Numbered from the stretch's first letter, positions 6,958 to 21,500 are shown. The stretch is 64,000 nucleotides of DNA from Sphingomonas sp. ATCC 31555 (GCF_000282895.1 NZ_ALBQ01000034.1:1-64000), one strand, 5' to 3'. Numbers and translations are program-made. Notes: generated by a model not told the origin, from the sequence alone.

Positions 6958-9249
6958 TTAGAACCTGCCGGTTAGCTGAACACCGTAAAAGCGCGGTTCG
7001 GCAGGAATATAGGTGGGGTTATTGAAGCCCCCGCCAGTGTTGCCGGCATCGAGCAGGTACCGCTCGTTAGTGGCATTGCGGACATAGCCCGCAACTTCAT
7101 ACCGTCCTTCGGCGAAGCTGAGCCCCGCCCGCACGTTCACCAGCGTTACCTTGTCCTGCGAGATCGCCTCCCGGTTAGGGATTTCGAAGAAGATTTTGCT
7201 GCGATAGGTAACGCTCGGCGTTGCGAACAGGCGCACCCCGTTGGCCACCGGCGCATCGACGGTGAAGCCCGCCGCCCATTGCAGCCGCGGCTGCAGGCGG
7301 AAGCGGTTGCCCGCATAGATGCCGTTCGACCGGTCCTTGTCGACGCCGCCATCGATGAAGCCGGCATTGCCGAACAGCGTCAGCCAATTAGTCGGGCGTA
7401 GTTGGCCCTCGGCCTCGAAACCCAAGTTGCTGGCGGTGCCGGCGCTTTCGGTAACGGTGGAACCTACCGGACGGCCAGAGGGATCGTTGGCTTCGGTAAC
7501 GGTACGGTTGATCTGGAAGTTCTTGTACTTCTGATAATAGACGCCGAGCGAGCCGGTAAACATGCTGCGGGCCAGCTTCACACCGCCTTCATAGTTCCAC
7601 ACCGTCTCTTCCGGGATCACCGACAGCGAGGTCGCGCCCTGGTTCACCGTGGGAGACCGCCGCCCCTTGGATACGGTGGCGTACAGATTCACCGCGTCGG
7701 TCAAGCGATACAGGACGTTGAAGCGCGGCAGAAAGGCCTGGAAGCTGTCCTGCGCCCAGAGCGTGCCGTTGGTAGTCGCCTGCCCGGGGATGAGCGCCGC
7801 CCCACTCAGCAGCGATCGCGGCGCTATCGAAACGAAGCCCGACTTGCGCTGTTCGATTAGCGCTCGAATGCCCGCCGTCAGTTCAAGGCGCTGGGTCGGC
7901 ATCCAGGTTGCTTCGCCGAACATCGAATATTGATCATTGATGCCCTTGTTGGTGAAGATGGAGCGGTAGGGGATTTGCGTCAATGCGCCGCGCGTGAGCA
8001 GCGGGGTGGCTTGTGCGGCGGTAACCACGCCAGTGGAAGAGACGCAGCCCAGCGCGGGGATCACGTTCGACGCGCACTGGATGTAGATGCCCTCCTCGGT
8101 CGAGAACGGCACTTCCTGACGGCTGTTCTCGTGAAACACGTTCCAGCCGAAGCTGGTGCGGACATGATCGTCGGAATAGGCGAAGCGGCCTTCGTGGCTG
8201 ATCTGCGAGCCATAGGCGCCCTCGGCGAATTCGAGCCACCAGGCAGCCGATCCGTCCGCGTCGAAAATCTCGAGCGAGTTGAACGCTCGATACCCGTTGA
8301 CGGTCGTGAAACTCCAGCCCTCGCCAAAGTCATAGCTGGCGGTCAGATTGACGTCGTACACGTCGCGCGTCAGCCCGAGCTTGTCGGCGCCCAGCGCCGT
8401 TGCCGAGAAAGGCGAGCCGGAAAGATTGGCCGCCCCGAACGGATCGGCCGGCCCGGCAGACGTGGCGAAGCGCCGCGAGATGAACGGCGTGCCGCTATTG
8501 CGCTGCCGGTCATAGGTGCCGATCAGGTCGATGGCCAGCGCATCGTCCGGCGTGTAGCGCAGCGACGCGCGCAGGCCGAGCTGGTTCTGCGCGTACAGAT
8601 CGTCCTGCGTCGGGGACAGGTTCTCCACATAACCATCGCGCTTCTTCCACTCGCCGGCGACGCGCGCAGCGATCACGTCATTGCCGATGTTGAGGTGGCC
8701 GCTCACTAGATAGGCGTTGTAGTTGCCATAGCCGGCAGTCAGCTGGCCGGACACGCCGGCCTTCGGCCGCGCGGAGAGGATGCTGACGGCGCCGATCGTC
8801 GATGCGGTGCCGAACAGCGTCGCCTGTGGCCCCTTCACCACTTCGATCCGGTCGACGTCATAGATCGCCTGATATGCGCCACGCGAGCGCGAGATATCGA
8901 TGCCGTTATAGTAGAGCGTAACGCGCGCCGCCTGCTGCGCCGATCCGCTGTCCGATGTGATGCCGCGGATCACGATGCCGGGATTGTTGGCGCTCTGCTC
9001 CTGGATGTTAAGGCCGGGCACATAGTTCGAAAGCTCATCAAGATCGCTGACGCCGATCCGGCGCATTTGCTCCTGCGTCACGGCGGTGATCGTGATCGGC
9101 ACCTCGCTGAGCTTCTGCTCGACCTTCTGCGCCGTAACGATGATGTCCCCACCCGGCCCCTCGCCCTGCGCCGCGTCCTGCGCCTGTACCGCCGTGGCCG
9201 AGACGGTCGCGAGCAACGCGGCAAGCAGACCCGATTTCTTGTAGTTCAT
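6958..9249 (-). CDS. TonB-dependent receptor
   Basis: Outer-membrane barrel with a plug that imports a scarce ligand using TonB and the proton motive force. The 763 residues start with a signal peptide (cleavage near AVQAQ, about residue 23), then a TonB-box-like DIIVTAQKVEQ (about 35-45), the plug with SDLDELSNYVPGLNIQ, VIRGITSD and VDRIEVVKGPQATLFGTAS, and a long barrel ending in QLTGRF. GGGAGG lies 7 bases before ATG 9249. The pattern resembles the broad sphingomonad group that takes up siderophores, terpenoids or aromatic compounds. No partner enzyme is adjacent, so the substrate is open. It is transcribed towards the two small membrane genes and away from rpoB. Confidence 0.93.
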   Translation of the reverse strand: MNYKKSGLLAALLATVSATAVQAQDAAQGEGPGGDIIVTAQKVEQKLSEVPITITAVTQEQMRRIGVSDLDELSNYVPGLNIQEQSANNPGIVIRGITSDSGSAQQAARVTLYYNGIDISRSRGAYQAIYDVDRIEVVKGPQATLFGTASTIGAVSILSARPKAGVSGQLTAGYGNYNAYLVSGHLNIGNDVIAARVAGEWKKRDGYVENLSPTQDDLYAQNQLGLRASLRYTPDDALAIDLIGTYDRQRNSGTPFISRRFATSAGPADPFGAANLSGSPFSATALGADKLGLTRDVYDVNLTASYDFGEGWSFTTVNGYRAFNSLEIFDADGSAAWWLEFAEGAYGSQISHEGRFAYSDDHVRTSFGWNVFHENSRQEVPFSTEEGIYIQCASNVIPALGCVSSTGVVTAAQATPLLTRGALTQIPYRSIFTNKGINDQYSMFGEATWMPTQRLELTAGIRALIEQRKSGFVSIAPRSLLSGAALIPGQATTNGTLWAQDSFQAFLPRFNVLYRLTDAVNLYATVSKGRRSPTVNQGATSLSVIPEETVWNYEGGVKLARSMFTGSLGVYYQKYKNFQINRTVTEANDPSGRPVGSTVTESAGTASNLGFEAEGQLRPTNWLTLFGNAGFIDGGVDKDRSNGIYAGNRFRLQPRLQWAAGFTVDAPVANGVRLFATPSVTYRSKIFFEIPNREAISQDKVTLVNVRAGLSFAEGRYEVAGYVRNATNERYLLDAGNTGGGFNNPTYIPAEPRFYGVQLTGRF

Positions 9250-9375
9250 AATGCCTCCCTTGTTCGGAAGGCCGGTTGGCGGGAGATTGTTAAGGCTTCA
9301 CTGCACCCCGACGACAGAATTGTTTCCACCCAGTAATCGCTTGGCCACTACCCCCGCTTCCTGACGCCACGCCCT

Positions 9376-9404
9376 TTGACATCCCCTTCCCCGGCGCCTA
9401 TATC
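9376..9404 (+). promoter_or_regulatory. Sigma-70 promoter of rpoBC
   Basis: TTGACA at 9376-9381 and TATATC at 9399-9404 with an ideal 17-base spacer. The start would be near 9411, giving a leader of about 190 bases before rpoB. The 9250-9601 gap otherwise shows only the upstream region of the minus-strand receptor; no gene is seen in it. This promoter lets rpoBC be transcribed independently of rplJL. Confidence 0.7.
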
Positions 9405-9601
9405 CCCGCCCTGGCCCTTCGATCGGGAAATGGTACGCCGTCGCGCAGCGCACCGAACGTATGGATCGGAATGGCCATTAGACGCCATGAAGCTGCCGAA
9501 TCCCGAAGATCGGGGGTCGCGCAGCCTTTTGGCGTCGCTTTGCACGTCCTGGCTCCCGGACAGGGGCAGCGAGTTTACGGCTGACGAGGCAACACACACC
9601 T

Positions 9602-12600
9602 ATGGCTACCAAGGCAATCGAGGGCGGCACGCTGAAGCGCCGCATCCGCAAGGTGTTCGGCGACATCCACGAAGTGGTGCAGATGCCGAACCTGATCGAG
9701 GTTCAGCGCGAATCCTACGAACAGTTCCTGCGGTCGGACCCCTCGATCGGCTATGTCTCCGGCCTCGAGAAGACGCTCCGCAGCGTGTTCCCGATCCGCG
9801 ACTTCGCCGGCACCGCCGAACTCGACTTCGTGACCTACGAGCTCGAGGATCCGAAGTTCGACGTGGACGAGTGCCGCCAGCGCGGCATCACCTATGCGGC
9901 GCCGATGCGCGTTACCCTACGCCTCATCGTGTTCGAGGTCGATCCCGATACGGAAGCCCGGTCGGTGCTCGATATCAAGGAGCAGGACGTGTACATGGGC
10001 GACATGCCGCTCATGACTGAGAACGGCACGTTTTTCATCAACGGCACCGAGCGCGTCATCGTCAGCCAGATGCACCGTTCGCCGGGCGTGCTGTTCGACC
10101 ATGACCGCGGCAAGACCCATGCTTCGGGCAAGTATCTGTTCGCCGCGCGCGTGATCCCGTATCGCGGTTCGTGGCTGGACTTCGAGTTCGACGCCAAGGA
10201 CATTGTCAACGTCCGCATCGACCGCAAGCGCAAGCTGCCGGTCACCAGCCTGCTATACGCGCTCGGCCTGAACAGCGAAGACATCCTCAACCAGTTCTAC
10301 AACCGCGTGACCTATGTCCGCGGCCCGAACGGCTGGCAGATCCCCTTCCAGGCCGAGAACTGGCGCGGCCAGAAGCCGATGTTCGACATCGTCGATGCCG
10401 CATCGGGCGAAGTCGTGTTCCCCGCCGGGCAGAAGATCAGCCCGCGCGCGGCGAACAAGGCGGCGAAGGACGGCCTCGCCACGCTGCTGATCCCGACCGA
10501 GGAAGTCTTCGGCCGCTACAGCGCCTATGACCTGATCAACGAGCAGACCGGCGAGATCTACATCGAAGCCGGCGACGAAGTGTCGGCCGAGAATCTCGAG
10601 AAGCTCGACAAGGCCGGCATCGATCGGCTCGAACTGCTCGACATCGATCACATCACCACCGGTCCGTGGATCCGCAACACGCTAAAGGTGGACAAGGCCG
10701 AGGAGCGCGAGCAGGCGCTGGCCGACATCTACCGCGTGATGCGTCCTGGCGAACCGCCGACGCTAGAGACCGCGGAATCGCTGTTTGCCGGCCTGTTCTT
10801 CGATCCGGAGCGCTATGATCTCTCGGCCGTGGGCCGCGTTAAGCTCAACATGCGCCTGGGCCTCGACACGCCGGACACCGTGACCACGCTGCGCACCGAG
10901 GACATTCTCGAAGTCGTCAAGACGCTCGTGAACCTTAAGGACGGCAAGGGCGAAGTCGACGACATCGACAATCTCGGCAACCGTCGCGTTCGTTCGGTGG
11001 GCGAGTTGCTCGAGAACCAGTACCGCGTCGGCCTGCTCCGCATGGAGCGCGCCGTGAAGGAGCGCATGTCGTCGGTCGACGTGTCGACGGTGATGCCGAA
11101 CGACCTGATCAACGCCAAGCCCGCCGTCGCCGCGGTGCGCGAATTCTTCGGTTCGTCGCAGCTGTCGCAGTTCATGGATCAGACCAACCCGCTTTCCGAA
11201 GTGACACACAAGCGCCGCGTTTCGGCGCTCGGGCCGGGTGGTCTGACGCGTGAGCGCGCAGGCTTCGAAGTCCGCGACGTTCACCCGACCCATTATGGCC
11301 GTATCTGCCCGATCGAAACGCCGGAAGGCCCGAACATCGGTCTGATCAACAGCCTCGCGACCTTCAGCCGCGTCAACAAGTACGGCTTCATCGAAACGCC
11401 GTACCGCAAGATCATCGACGGCAAGGTGACGAACGACGTCGTCTATCTGTCGGCGATGGAAGAGCAGAAGCACACGATCGCACAGGCATCGGCCGAGCTC
11501 GATGAAACCGGTGCGTTCGTCGACGATCTCGTCTCGGCCCGCCAGGGCGGCGAATTCCTGATGGCGCTGCGCGATCAGGTGACGCTGATGGACGTATCGC
11601 CAAAGCAGCTCGTTTCGGTCGCCGCGTCGCTGATCCCCTTCCTCGAGAAGGACGACGCAAACCGCGCGCTGATGGGCTCGAACATGCAGCGTCAGGCCGT
11701 GCCGCTGGTGAAGGCGGAAGCGCCGTTCGTCGGCACCGGCATGGAAGCGACCGTGGCCCGCGATTCCGGGGCCGCGATCGCCGCCAAGCGTTCGGGCGTG
11801 GTAGACCAGGTCGACGCGACCCGTATCGTCGTCCGCGCGACGGGTGACGTGGACGCCAGCGAGAGCGGCGTCGACATCTACACGCTGATGAAGTTCCAGC
11901 GCTCGAACCAGTCGACCTGCATCAACCAGCGTCCGCTGGTGAAGGTTGGCGACATCGTGCAGGCCGGCGACGTGATCGCCGACGGCCCCTCGACCGAGTT
12001 CGGCGAGCTGGCGCTGGGCCGCAACGTGCTCGTCGCGTTCATGCCGTGGAACGGTTACAACTACGAGGACTCGATCCTGATCAACGAGCGCATCGTGAAG
12101 GACGACGTGTTCACGTCGATCCACATCGATGAGTTCGAGGTGATGGCGCGCGACACGAAGCTCGGGCCGGAAGACATCACCCGCGACATCCCGAACGTCG
12201 GCGAGGAAGCGCTGCGCAACCTCGACGAAGCAGGCATCGTCTATGTCGGCGCCGAAGTGGAGCCGGGCGACATCCTGGTCGGCAAGATCACCCCGAAGGG
12301 CGAAAGCCCGATGACGCCGGAAGAAAAGCTCCTCCGCGCCATCTTCGGCGAAAAGGCCAGCGACGTGCGCGACACGTCGCTGCGTCTGCCGCCGGGTGTT
12401 TCGGGCACGATCGTCGACGTCCGCGTGTTCAACCGTCATGGCATCGACAAGGACGAGCGCGCCCTGGCGATCGAACGCGAGGAAATCGAGCGCCTGCGCA
12501 AGGATGCCGACGACGAACGCAACATTCTCAACCGCGCGACCTGGTCGCGCCTACGCGAGATGCTGCTGGGTCAGGTCGCCACCGGCGCGCCGAAGGGCCT

Positions 12601-13756
12601 GAAGAAGGGCGTCACGATCGACGAGGAGTTGCTGGACAGCGTCGACCGCCACGAGTGGTGGAAGTTCGCCGTTCAGGACGACGCGATGCAGGGCAACCTG
12701 GAAGCGGTGAAGGGCCAGTATGACGAGGCCGTGAAGCGCATCAAGGACAAGTTCGAAGACCGCCGCGAGAAGCTGGAGCGGGGCGACGAGCTGCCGCCGG
12801 GCGTGCTGAAGATGGTCAAGGTGTTCGTCGCAGTGAAGCGCAAGCTGCAGCCGGGCGACAAGATGGCCGGCCGCCACGGCAACAAGGGCATCATCAGCCG
12901 CATCCTGCCGCAGGAAGACATGCCGTTCCTGGAGGACGGTACGCCGGTCGACTTCGTGCTCAACCCGCTGGGCGTGCCGAGCCGCATGAACGTCGGGCAG
13001 ATCTTCGAGACCCATCTAGGCTGGGCCGCGCGCGGTCTGGGCCGGAAGATCGGCGATGCGCTCGATGCATGGCGTGCAGCCAACCCCAACCCGCAGGCCG
13101 GCGAAGCGCCGGAAGCGGTCAAGGAGCTGCTCGGCACGGTCTATGGCGACAACTACAAGGACGAGTTGAACCGCCGCTCGACCGAGCAGCTGGTCGACCT
13201 GGCGCAGAACGTCCGCTCGGGCGTGCCGATGGCCACCCCGGTGTTCGACGGCGCCGTGGAAGCCGACGTTTCGGCGATGCTGCGGATGGCGGGCCTGGAC
13301 GAATCCGGCCAGGTGACGCTGTTCGACGGCCGTACGGGCGAGGCGTTCGATCGCAAGGTGACGGTGGGGTACAAGTACGTGCTCAAGCTGCACCACTTGG
13401 TCGACGACAAGATCCACGCGCGTTCGATCGGGCCGTACAGCCTCGTCACCCAGCAGCCGCTGGGCGGTAAGGCGCAGTTCGGCGGCCAGCGCTTCGGTGA
13501 AATGGAAGTGTGGGCGCTCCAGGCCTATGGCGCGGCGTATACGCTCCAGGAAATGCTGACGGTGAAGTCGGACGACGTGGTCGGCCGCACCAAGGTCTAC
13601 GAAGCGATCGTCAAGGGCGACGACACCTTCGAGGCCGGCATTCCGGAGAGCTTCAACGTGCTCGTCAAGGAAATGCGCTCGCTGGGCCTGAACGTCGAGT
13701 TGAAGACGGCCGAACTCGGCTTCGACGACGACGGCGTGCAGATCGCAGCGGAGTAA
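9602..13756 (+). CDS. rpoB: RNA polymerase beta subunit
   Basis: Catalytic core subunit, 1384 residues (E. coli 1342). It starts [20 protein letters not shown] at ATG 9602. The rifampicin-pocket region reads [20 protein letters not shown] followed by [10 protein letters not shown], with the usual Asp, His, Arg and Ser residues unchanged, so no resistance substitution is visible there. Further conserved blocks are [33 protein letters not shown], the catalytic-side [13 protein letters not shown] and the C-terminal [19 protein letters not shown]. It is followed by rpoC after 113 bases. It is separated from rplL by genes on the other strand and has its own promoter at 9376. Confidence 0.99.
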   Translation: MATKAIEGGTLKRRIRKVFGDIHEVVQMPNLIEVQRESYEQFLRSDPSIGYVSGLEKTLRSVFPIRDFAGTAELDFVTYELEDPKFDVDECRQRGITYAAPMRVTLRLIVFEVDPDTEARSVLDIKEQDVYMGDMPLMTENGTFFINGTERVIVSQMHRSPGVLFDHDRGKTHASGKYLFAARVIPYRGSWLDFEFDAKDIVNVRIDRKRKLPVTSLLYALGLNSEDILNQFYNRVTYVRGPNGWQIPFQAENWRGQKPMFDIVDAASGEVVFPAGQKISPRAANKAAKDGLATLLIPTEEVFGRYSAYDLINEQTGEIYIEAGDEVSAENLEKLDKAGIDRLELLDIDHITTGPWIRNTLKVDKAEEREQALADIYRVMRPGEPPTLETAESLFAGLFFDPERYDLSAVGRVKLNMRLGLDTPDTVTTLRTEDILEVVKTLVNLKDGKGEVDDIDNLGNRRVRSVGELLENQYRVGLLRMERAVKERMSSVDVSTVMPNDLINAKPAVAAVREFFGSSQLSQFMDQTNPLSEVTHKRRVSALGPGGLTRERAGFEVRDVHPTHYGRICPIETPEGPNIGLINSLATFSRVNKYGFIETPYRKIIDGKVTNDVVYLSAMEEQKHTIAQASAELDETGAFVDDLVSARQGGEFLMALRDQVTLMDVSPKQLVSVAASLIPFLEKDDANRALMGSNMQRQAVPLVKAEAPFVGTGMEATVARDSGAAIAAKRSGVVDQVDATRIVVRATGDVDASESGVDIYTLMKFQRSNQSTCINQRPLVKVGDIVQAGDVIADGPSTEFGELALGRNVLVAFMPWNGYNYEDSILINERIVKDDVFTSIHIDEFEVMARDTKLGPEDITRDIPNVGEEALRNLDEAGIVYVGAEVEPGDILVGKITPKGESPMTPEEKLLRAIFGEKASDVRDTSLRLPPGVSGTIVDVRVFNRHGIDKDERALAIEREEIERLRKDADDERNILNRATWSRLREMLLGQVATGAPKGLKKGVTIDEELLDSVDRHEWWKFAVQDDAMQGNLEAVKGQYDEAVKRIKDKFEDRREKLERGDELPPGVLKMVKVFVAVKRKLQPGDKMAGRHGNKGIISRILPQEDMPFLEDGTPVDFVLNPLGVPSRMNVGQIFETHLGWAARGLGRKIGDALDAWRAANPNPQAGEAPEAVKELLGTVYGDNYKDELNRRSTEQLVDLAQNVRSGVPMATPVFDGAVEADVSAMLRMAGLDESGQVTLFDGRTGEAFDRKVTVGYKYVLKLHHLVDDKIHARSIGPYSLVTQQPLGGKAQFGGQRFGEMEVWALQAYGAAYTLQEMLTVKSDDVVGRTKVYEAIVKGDDTFEAGIPESFNVLVKEMRSLGLNVELKTAELGFDDDGVQIAAE

Positions 13757-13834
13757 GGAACCGGCGCCCCACCTTCCTTCGGGCAAGTGGGGCCGCCAGT
13801 CACCTGCCGCCGAAAAGACATCCCCTCCCCTAGC

Positions 13835-13854
13835 CCCTCCCGTTCGCGGGAGGG
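13835..13854 (+). repeat. UUCG-tetraloop hairpin in the rpoB-rpoC spacer
   Basis: CCCTCCCG (13835-13842), TTCG loop, CGGGAGGG (13847-13854): a perfect 8-bp stem capped by the very stable UUCG tetraloop, ending 15 bases before rpoC. There is no T-run, so it is unlikely to be a terminator. It may set RNA stability or processing between the two cistrons, or be one copy of a dispersed intergenic repeat. Confidence 0.7.
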
Positions 13855-13869
13855 CGATGGAGTGAAGAA

Positions 13870-18153
<4,284 letters not shown>

Positions 18154-18203
18154 TCTCCCCCGTTCGGGGGCTCGCCGCCTGACCGGACGTACCAAGAAAA
18201 GAG

Positions 18204-18237
18204 CCACCGCCCGGCATCCCGGGCGGTGGTTTTTTTT
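18204..18237 (+). terminator. Rho-independent terminator after rpoC
   Basis: An 11-bp stem CCACCGCCCGG/CCGGGCGGTGG (18204-18214, 18219-18229) with a CATC loop, followed by eight T's (18230-18237). This is the strongest intrinsic terminator in the window. Confidence 0.9.
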
Positions 18238-18315
18238 GCGCTTATGCCGAAGCTCCGTGGCGGGCCCGCCGTGCCTTCCGGTGCTGCAGGCAAAGGCAAG
18301 GATGCCCTTTTGATG

Positions 18316-19326
18316 TTATCTGGCAGCGGCGCGGAGCTTGGCGAACAGGTCCGTGAAGGTCAGGCGGGTATCGATCGTGCGATAAACCCGCATCGGCCGA
18401 CCTTTCGGATCGGGCCTATAGCTCCCGTCTTTCCCTAGCATGGGCGTGGGACGGATGACATAGAGGCTGGAAGCGCTGTCCGGCTCGTAGGGGGTCTGCA
18501 GCGCGGTTAGCGTCACCAGCGGACTGTCGCCCAAAATATAGGTTTCACCAAGCCGATCGGGGAAGCGCGCGCGCACTCGCTGCAACGCGTCGAGCAGATA
18601 GGCCCCCGCCGGACCACCTGAGGCCAGTTCGGCCTCCAGTTCGGCCATGCCGATAGTCAGTTGGCGATAGGCGTTGCGCGGCACCTGCCAGATCGTCACG
18701 TCACTGGCGTTGAACAGCGTTTCCACCGCAGCCGCATCGATGGTCAAGTTATACTCGGCGTCGGTCCGCGCGGGCAACTCGGGATTGAGATCGGGCCATT
18801 CCGATCCGCCGATCCAGATCAGCGTTATCCGCCGCCCGATCTCCGGGGCGATGCGCACCGCTTCGGCCAGTTCCGTAAGCCCTGCCCCGGCACAGTAATA
18901 GAGCGGCAGATTGGTATCGGTGCGCAGCGCTTCGGCAAGAATGCGATCGACTGCGGGCGTGCGCTGCGGCGGGGCGCCATGCGCCGGCGCCGTATTCCGC
19001 CCGGCGAGGATCGGCGGGACGGGCACCCCCAACAGCCCCGCCAGCGAGCGGGCAGCTTCGGCGGCATTGTCCGCCTGGCGAGCCGAGCCGTCCATAAAGT
19101 CGCCGACATGGATATGCGATCCGATCACCAGTGGGATCGTCACTGATGGCGAAAGCAGGTGATGGGCAAGCTGGAACAGCCCGTCCGGATCGCCCGAATA
19201 GTCGTTGTCGAGGATTACGCGGGCGCGGGGCGGCTGGGCTGCCCGGACCGGCGGCGCGAGCGTGATTAAGGCCAGTCCTGCAGCGCCAGCCAGCACCGCG
19301 CGCCGGCCGGGTTTCGGCTCGATCAT
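18316..19326 (-). CDS. Nucleoside hydrolase-like protein, exported (Tat-type signal)
   Basis: A 336-residue member of the inosine-uridine nucleoside hydrolase fold, which cleaves the N-glycosidic bond of nucleosides using Ca bound by Asp residues. The N terminus RRAVLAGAAGLALITLAPPV resembles a Tat signal, so the protein is probably periplasmic. The metal motif near residue 39 is DNDYSGDPDGLFQL, where classical enzymes have DxDxGxDD, so one Asp position differs. Later blocks PLYYCAGAGLTELAEAV, LIWIGGSEWPDLNPE and EYNLTIDAAAVETLF fit the fold. It starts 13 bases after the modC stop on the same strand and may be the last gene of the mod unit. The substrate is unproven. Confidence 0.8.
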   Translation of the reverse strand: MIEPKPGRRAVLAGAAGLALITLAPPVRAAQPPRARVILDNDYSGDPDGLFQLAHHLLSPSVTIPLVIGSHIHVGDFMDGSARQADNAAEAARSLAGLLGVPVPPILAGRNTAPAHGAPPQRTPAVDRILAEALRTDTNLPLYYCAGAGLTELAEAVRIAPEIGRRITLIWIGGSEWPDLNPELPARTDAEYNLTIDAAAVETLFNASDVTIWQVPRNAYRQLTIGMAELEAELASGGPAGAYLLDALQRVRARFPDRLGETYILGDSPLVTLTALQTPYEPDSASSLYVIRPTPMLGKDGSYRPDPKGRPMRVYRTIDTRLTFTDLFAKLRAAAR

Positions 19327-19339
19327 CTGTTCCTCTCCC

Positions 19340-19951
19340 TCAATCGAATGGCACGATGCAATCGCCCAGCCGTTCCGCCTCGCTGTGGTCGTGTGTCACC
19401 AGCAAGATAGGCAGGCGCAGTTGATCCCGCAGGCGTTCCAGCAGCGCAAGGATTTCCTCACGCCGAGCCCGATCAAGCGAGGCGAGCGGCTCGTCCAGCA
19501 ACAAGAAGTCGGGATCGGACAGCAGGGCGCGGCCGATCGAAACGCGCTTCGCCTCGCCGCCGGAAAGGGTGCGCGGCCAGCGATCGAGTAGCGGCGCGAT
19601 GCCGAGCAGGCCGATCACATCGCCCACATCCGCCGCAGCGCCCTTCCGCCATGCATAGAGCAGGTTGGCGCGCACCCGCAGGTGCGGGAACAGCCGCGCA
19701 TCCTGGAACACATAGCCCGCGCGCCGCGCCTCTGGCGGCAGGTCTATCCCGGTAGATCCGTCGAACAGCGTCCGCTCGGCAACGCGGATATGCCCCGCGT
19801 CTGGCCGCAGCAATCCGGCAACCATGTTCAGCACGCTCGTCTTGCCGGCGCCGGAAGGGCCGAACAATACCGTCACGCCCGCACCGGGCGCGATGCGGCA
19901 GGCGACGTCCGCATCGCCGATCCGTCGCCGGACGTCGATGTCAAAGGACAT
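19340..19951 (-). CDS. modC: Molybdate ABC transporter ATP-binding protein, short form
   Basis: The ATPase that powers molybdate import with ModB. The 203 residues start at MSFDIDVRRRIG (ATG 19951, overlapping the end of modB by 11 bases). Walker A is GPSGAGKTS (about 31-39), the Q-loop is in YVFQDARLFPHL, the signature is LSGGEAKRVSIGRAL, Walker B is DFLLLDEPLASLD and the switch His is in LLVTHDHSEAE. Typical ModC is about 350 residues with a C-terminal molybdate-binding (Mop/TOBE) domain; this one stops right after the ATPase core (GDCIVPFD), so that regulatory domain is absent. Confidence 0.9.
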   Translation of the reverse strand: MSFDIDVRRRIGDADVACRIAPGAGVTVLFGPSGAGKTSVLNMVAGLLRPDAGHIRVAERTLFDGSTGIDLPPEARRAGYVFQDARLFPHLRVRANLLYAWRKGAAADVGDVIGLLGIAPLLDRWPRTLSGGEAKRVSIGRALLSDPDFLLLDEPLASLDRARREEILALLERLRDQLRLPILLVTHDHSEAERLGDCIVPFD

Positions 19952-20630
19952 GGGTGCCCCGCCCCGTGCGCCGCGCCACCAGTTCGGAGGCGACCAGCGC
20001 AGCGAAGGCGATCGCCACCGAAATGCCGGCAAGCCGCAACACCTGCCCCTCCCCGCCCGGCGCCTGCAACGCGGCATATATGGCGAGCGGCAGCGTCTGC
20101 GTCTGGCCCGGAACATTGGACACGAAGGTGATCGTCGCACCGAACTCGCCCAGCGCCCTGGCAAACCCCAGCACCACTCCTGCGATCACGCCGGGAAGCG
20201 CCAGCGGCACGGTGATCGTGGCGAAAACCCGTAACGGCGATGCGCCCAGGCTCCGCGCGGCCTGTTCGAGCCGCCGATCGACGCCCTCCAGCGACAGCCG
20301 GATCGCTCGGACCATCAGCGGTAGTGCCATAAGCGCCGCGGCAATGGCGGCGCCGCTCCAGTGGAACAACACGGTCGCACCGAACCAGCGCGCCAGCAGG
20401 CCGCCGATCGGGCCCGCCGGCGCGAAGGCCAGCAGCAGCAGCCATCCGGTCACCACCGGCGGCACCACCAGCGGCAGGTGCACCAGCGCGTCGAGCAGCA
20501 GCTTGCCCGGAAAGCGCGTGCGCGCGAGCAGCCACGCGAGCCCGAACGCCACCGGCAGCACCGCGAGAACCGCCACCCCGCCTACCTTTAGCGACAGCGC
20601 AACGATGCTCCACTCGGCGGGCGTCATCAT
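19941..20630 (-). CDS. modB: Molybdate ABC transporter permease
   Basis: The inner-membrane channel of the molybdate importer, 229 residues with about five to six membrane segments. The cytoplasmic coupling loop for ModC is ARSLGASPLRVFATITVPLA followed by LPGVIAGVVLGFARALGEFG, the family's EAA motif, and GATITFVSNVPGQTQTLPLA is characteristic of ModB. Its ATG at 20630 overlaps the modA stop in an ATGA junction and its end overlaps modC, so the three are translationally coupled. Confidence 0.95.
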   Translation of the reverse strand: MMTPAEWSIVALSLKVGGVAVLAVLPVAFGLAWLLARTRFPGKLLLDALVHLPLVVPPVVTGWLLLLAFAPAGPIGGLLARWFGATVLFHWSGAAIAAALMALPLMVRAIRLSLEGVDRRLEQAARSLGASPLRVFATITVPLALPGVIAGVVLGFARALGEFGATITFVSNVPGQTQTLPLAIYAALQAPGGEGQVLRLAGISVAIAFAALVASELVARRTGRGTHVL

Positions 20631-21409
20631 TGCGGCGTGAAGCCATAGCGGGCGAAGATTGCCTTGCCCGCGGGGCTGAGAAGGAACTGGCGGAACGGTT
20701 CCGCGTCGAGGCTGGCCGCGCCGGCCAGCCGTGCCACGGGATATTGAATGGCCGGATGGCTATTCTCCGGAAAACTGCCCACCACCCGCACCCGGGCGGA
20801 AGCGCGAGCATCGGTCGCGTAGACGATGCCGAACGGCGCCCCTCCGCGTTCCACCATTGCCAGCGCCGCACGCACATTTTCCGCTCGCGCCAATCGTGGC
20901 GCAATCCGCTCCCACGCCCCGATCGCCTGCAACGCGGCCTTCCCGTATATGCCGGCCGGCACGACATCCGGATCGGCCATAGCCAGCCTTTCGCCGCCAA
21001 GCGCCTCGAGCAGCGGTGCCGCGTTGTTCAACGGGACGCTCCGTCGGTCAGCGGCTGCGGCGACGAGAACCAGCCGGTTCCCCAGCAGCACTGCCCGCGA
21101 TCCGGGCGCCAGCCGCCCCGCTCTTTCCACCGTATCCATCCAGGGCAGGTCGGCGGAAACGAATAGATCCGCCGGCGCGCCCGCGACGATCTGCCGCGCC
21201 AGCGAGGACGAGGCCGCAAAGGACAACACCGGGCGCGGATGGCCCAGGGCCGCCCAGGCATCGGCGGCGGCCGTCATCGATTCCTGCAGGCTCGCAGGCG
21301 CGAGTACCAATGGCGGTTGCGGCGCCGAGCAGCCGGACAGGGCCAGCGACATCACGACAAACGTCCCGATCAGCGCGCGGCGGCTTAGGGGCTGGATCGG
21401 GCGAGACAT
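20627..21409 (-). CDS. modA: Molybdate-binding periplasmic protein
   Basis: The substrate-binding component that captures molybdate (or tungstate) for ModBC. The 260 residues begin with a signal ending in LALSGCSAP, a lipobox, so it is probably a lipoprotein. Family blocks are VLAPASLQESMTAAADAW, FAASSSLARQIVAGAPADLF, VSADLPWMDTVERAG, FGIVYATDA and the C-terminal QFLLSPAGKAIFARYGF. It is the first gene of the mod unit. The molybdate sensor ModE is not in the window and I found no clear operator upstream. Confidence 0.93.
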   Translation of the reverse strand: MSRPIQPLSRRALIGTFVVMSLALSGCSAPQPPLVLAPASLQESMTAAADAWAALGHPRPVLSFAASSSLARQIVAGAPADLFVSADLPWMDTVERAGRLAPGSRAVLLGNRLVLVAAAADRRSVPLNNAAPLLEALGGERLAMADPDVVPAGIYGKAALQAIGAWERIAPRLARAENVRAALAMVERGGAPFGIVYATDARASARVRVVGSFPENSHPAIQYPVARLAGAASLDAEPFRQFLLSPAGKAIFARYGFTPQ

Positions 21410-21500
21410 TGTCGGCGGTACCTGTTGCAGCGGAAGCCACGGGGTTCGCGGCTTGCCGCGAGAGTGTCAAGCGCTGGCCTGGAACGGACCGAGTGCAACG

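Noticed and set aside
11150..11290. Rifampicin-resistance changes in rpoB.
   Set aside because: The pocket residues in the FMDQ, THKRR and ALGPGG blocks are the usual sensitive-type residues.
10763..12439. A 558-codon minus-strand open frame inside rpoB.
   Set aside because: It is antisense to rpoB with no family motif and no ribosome site.
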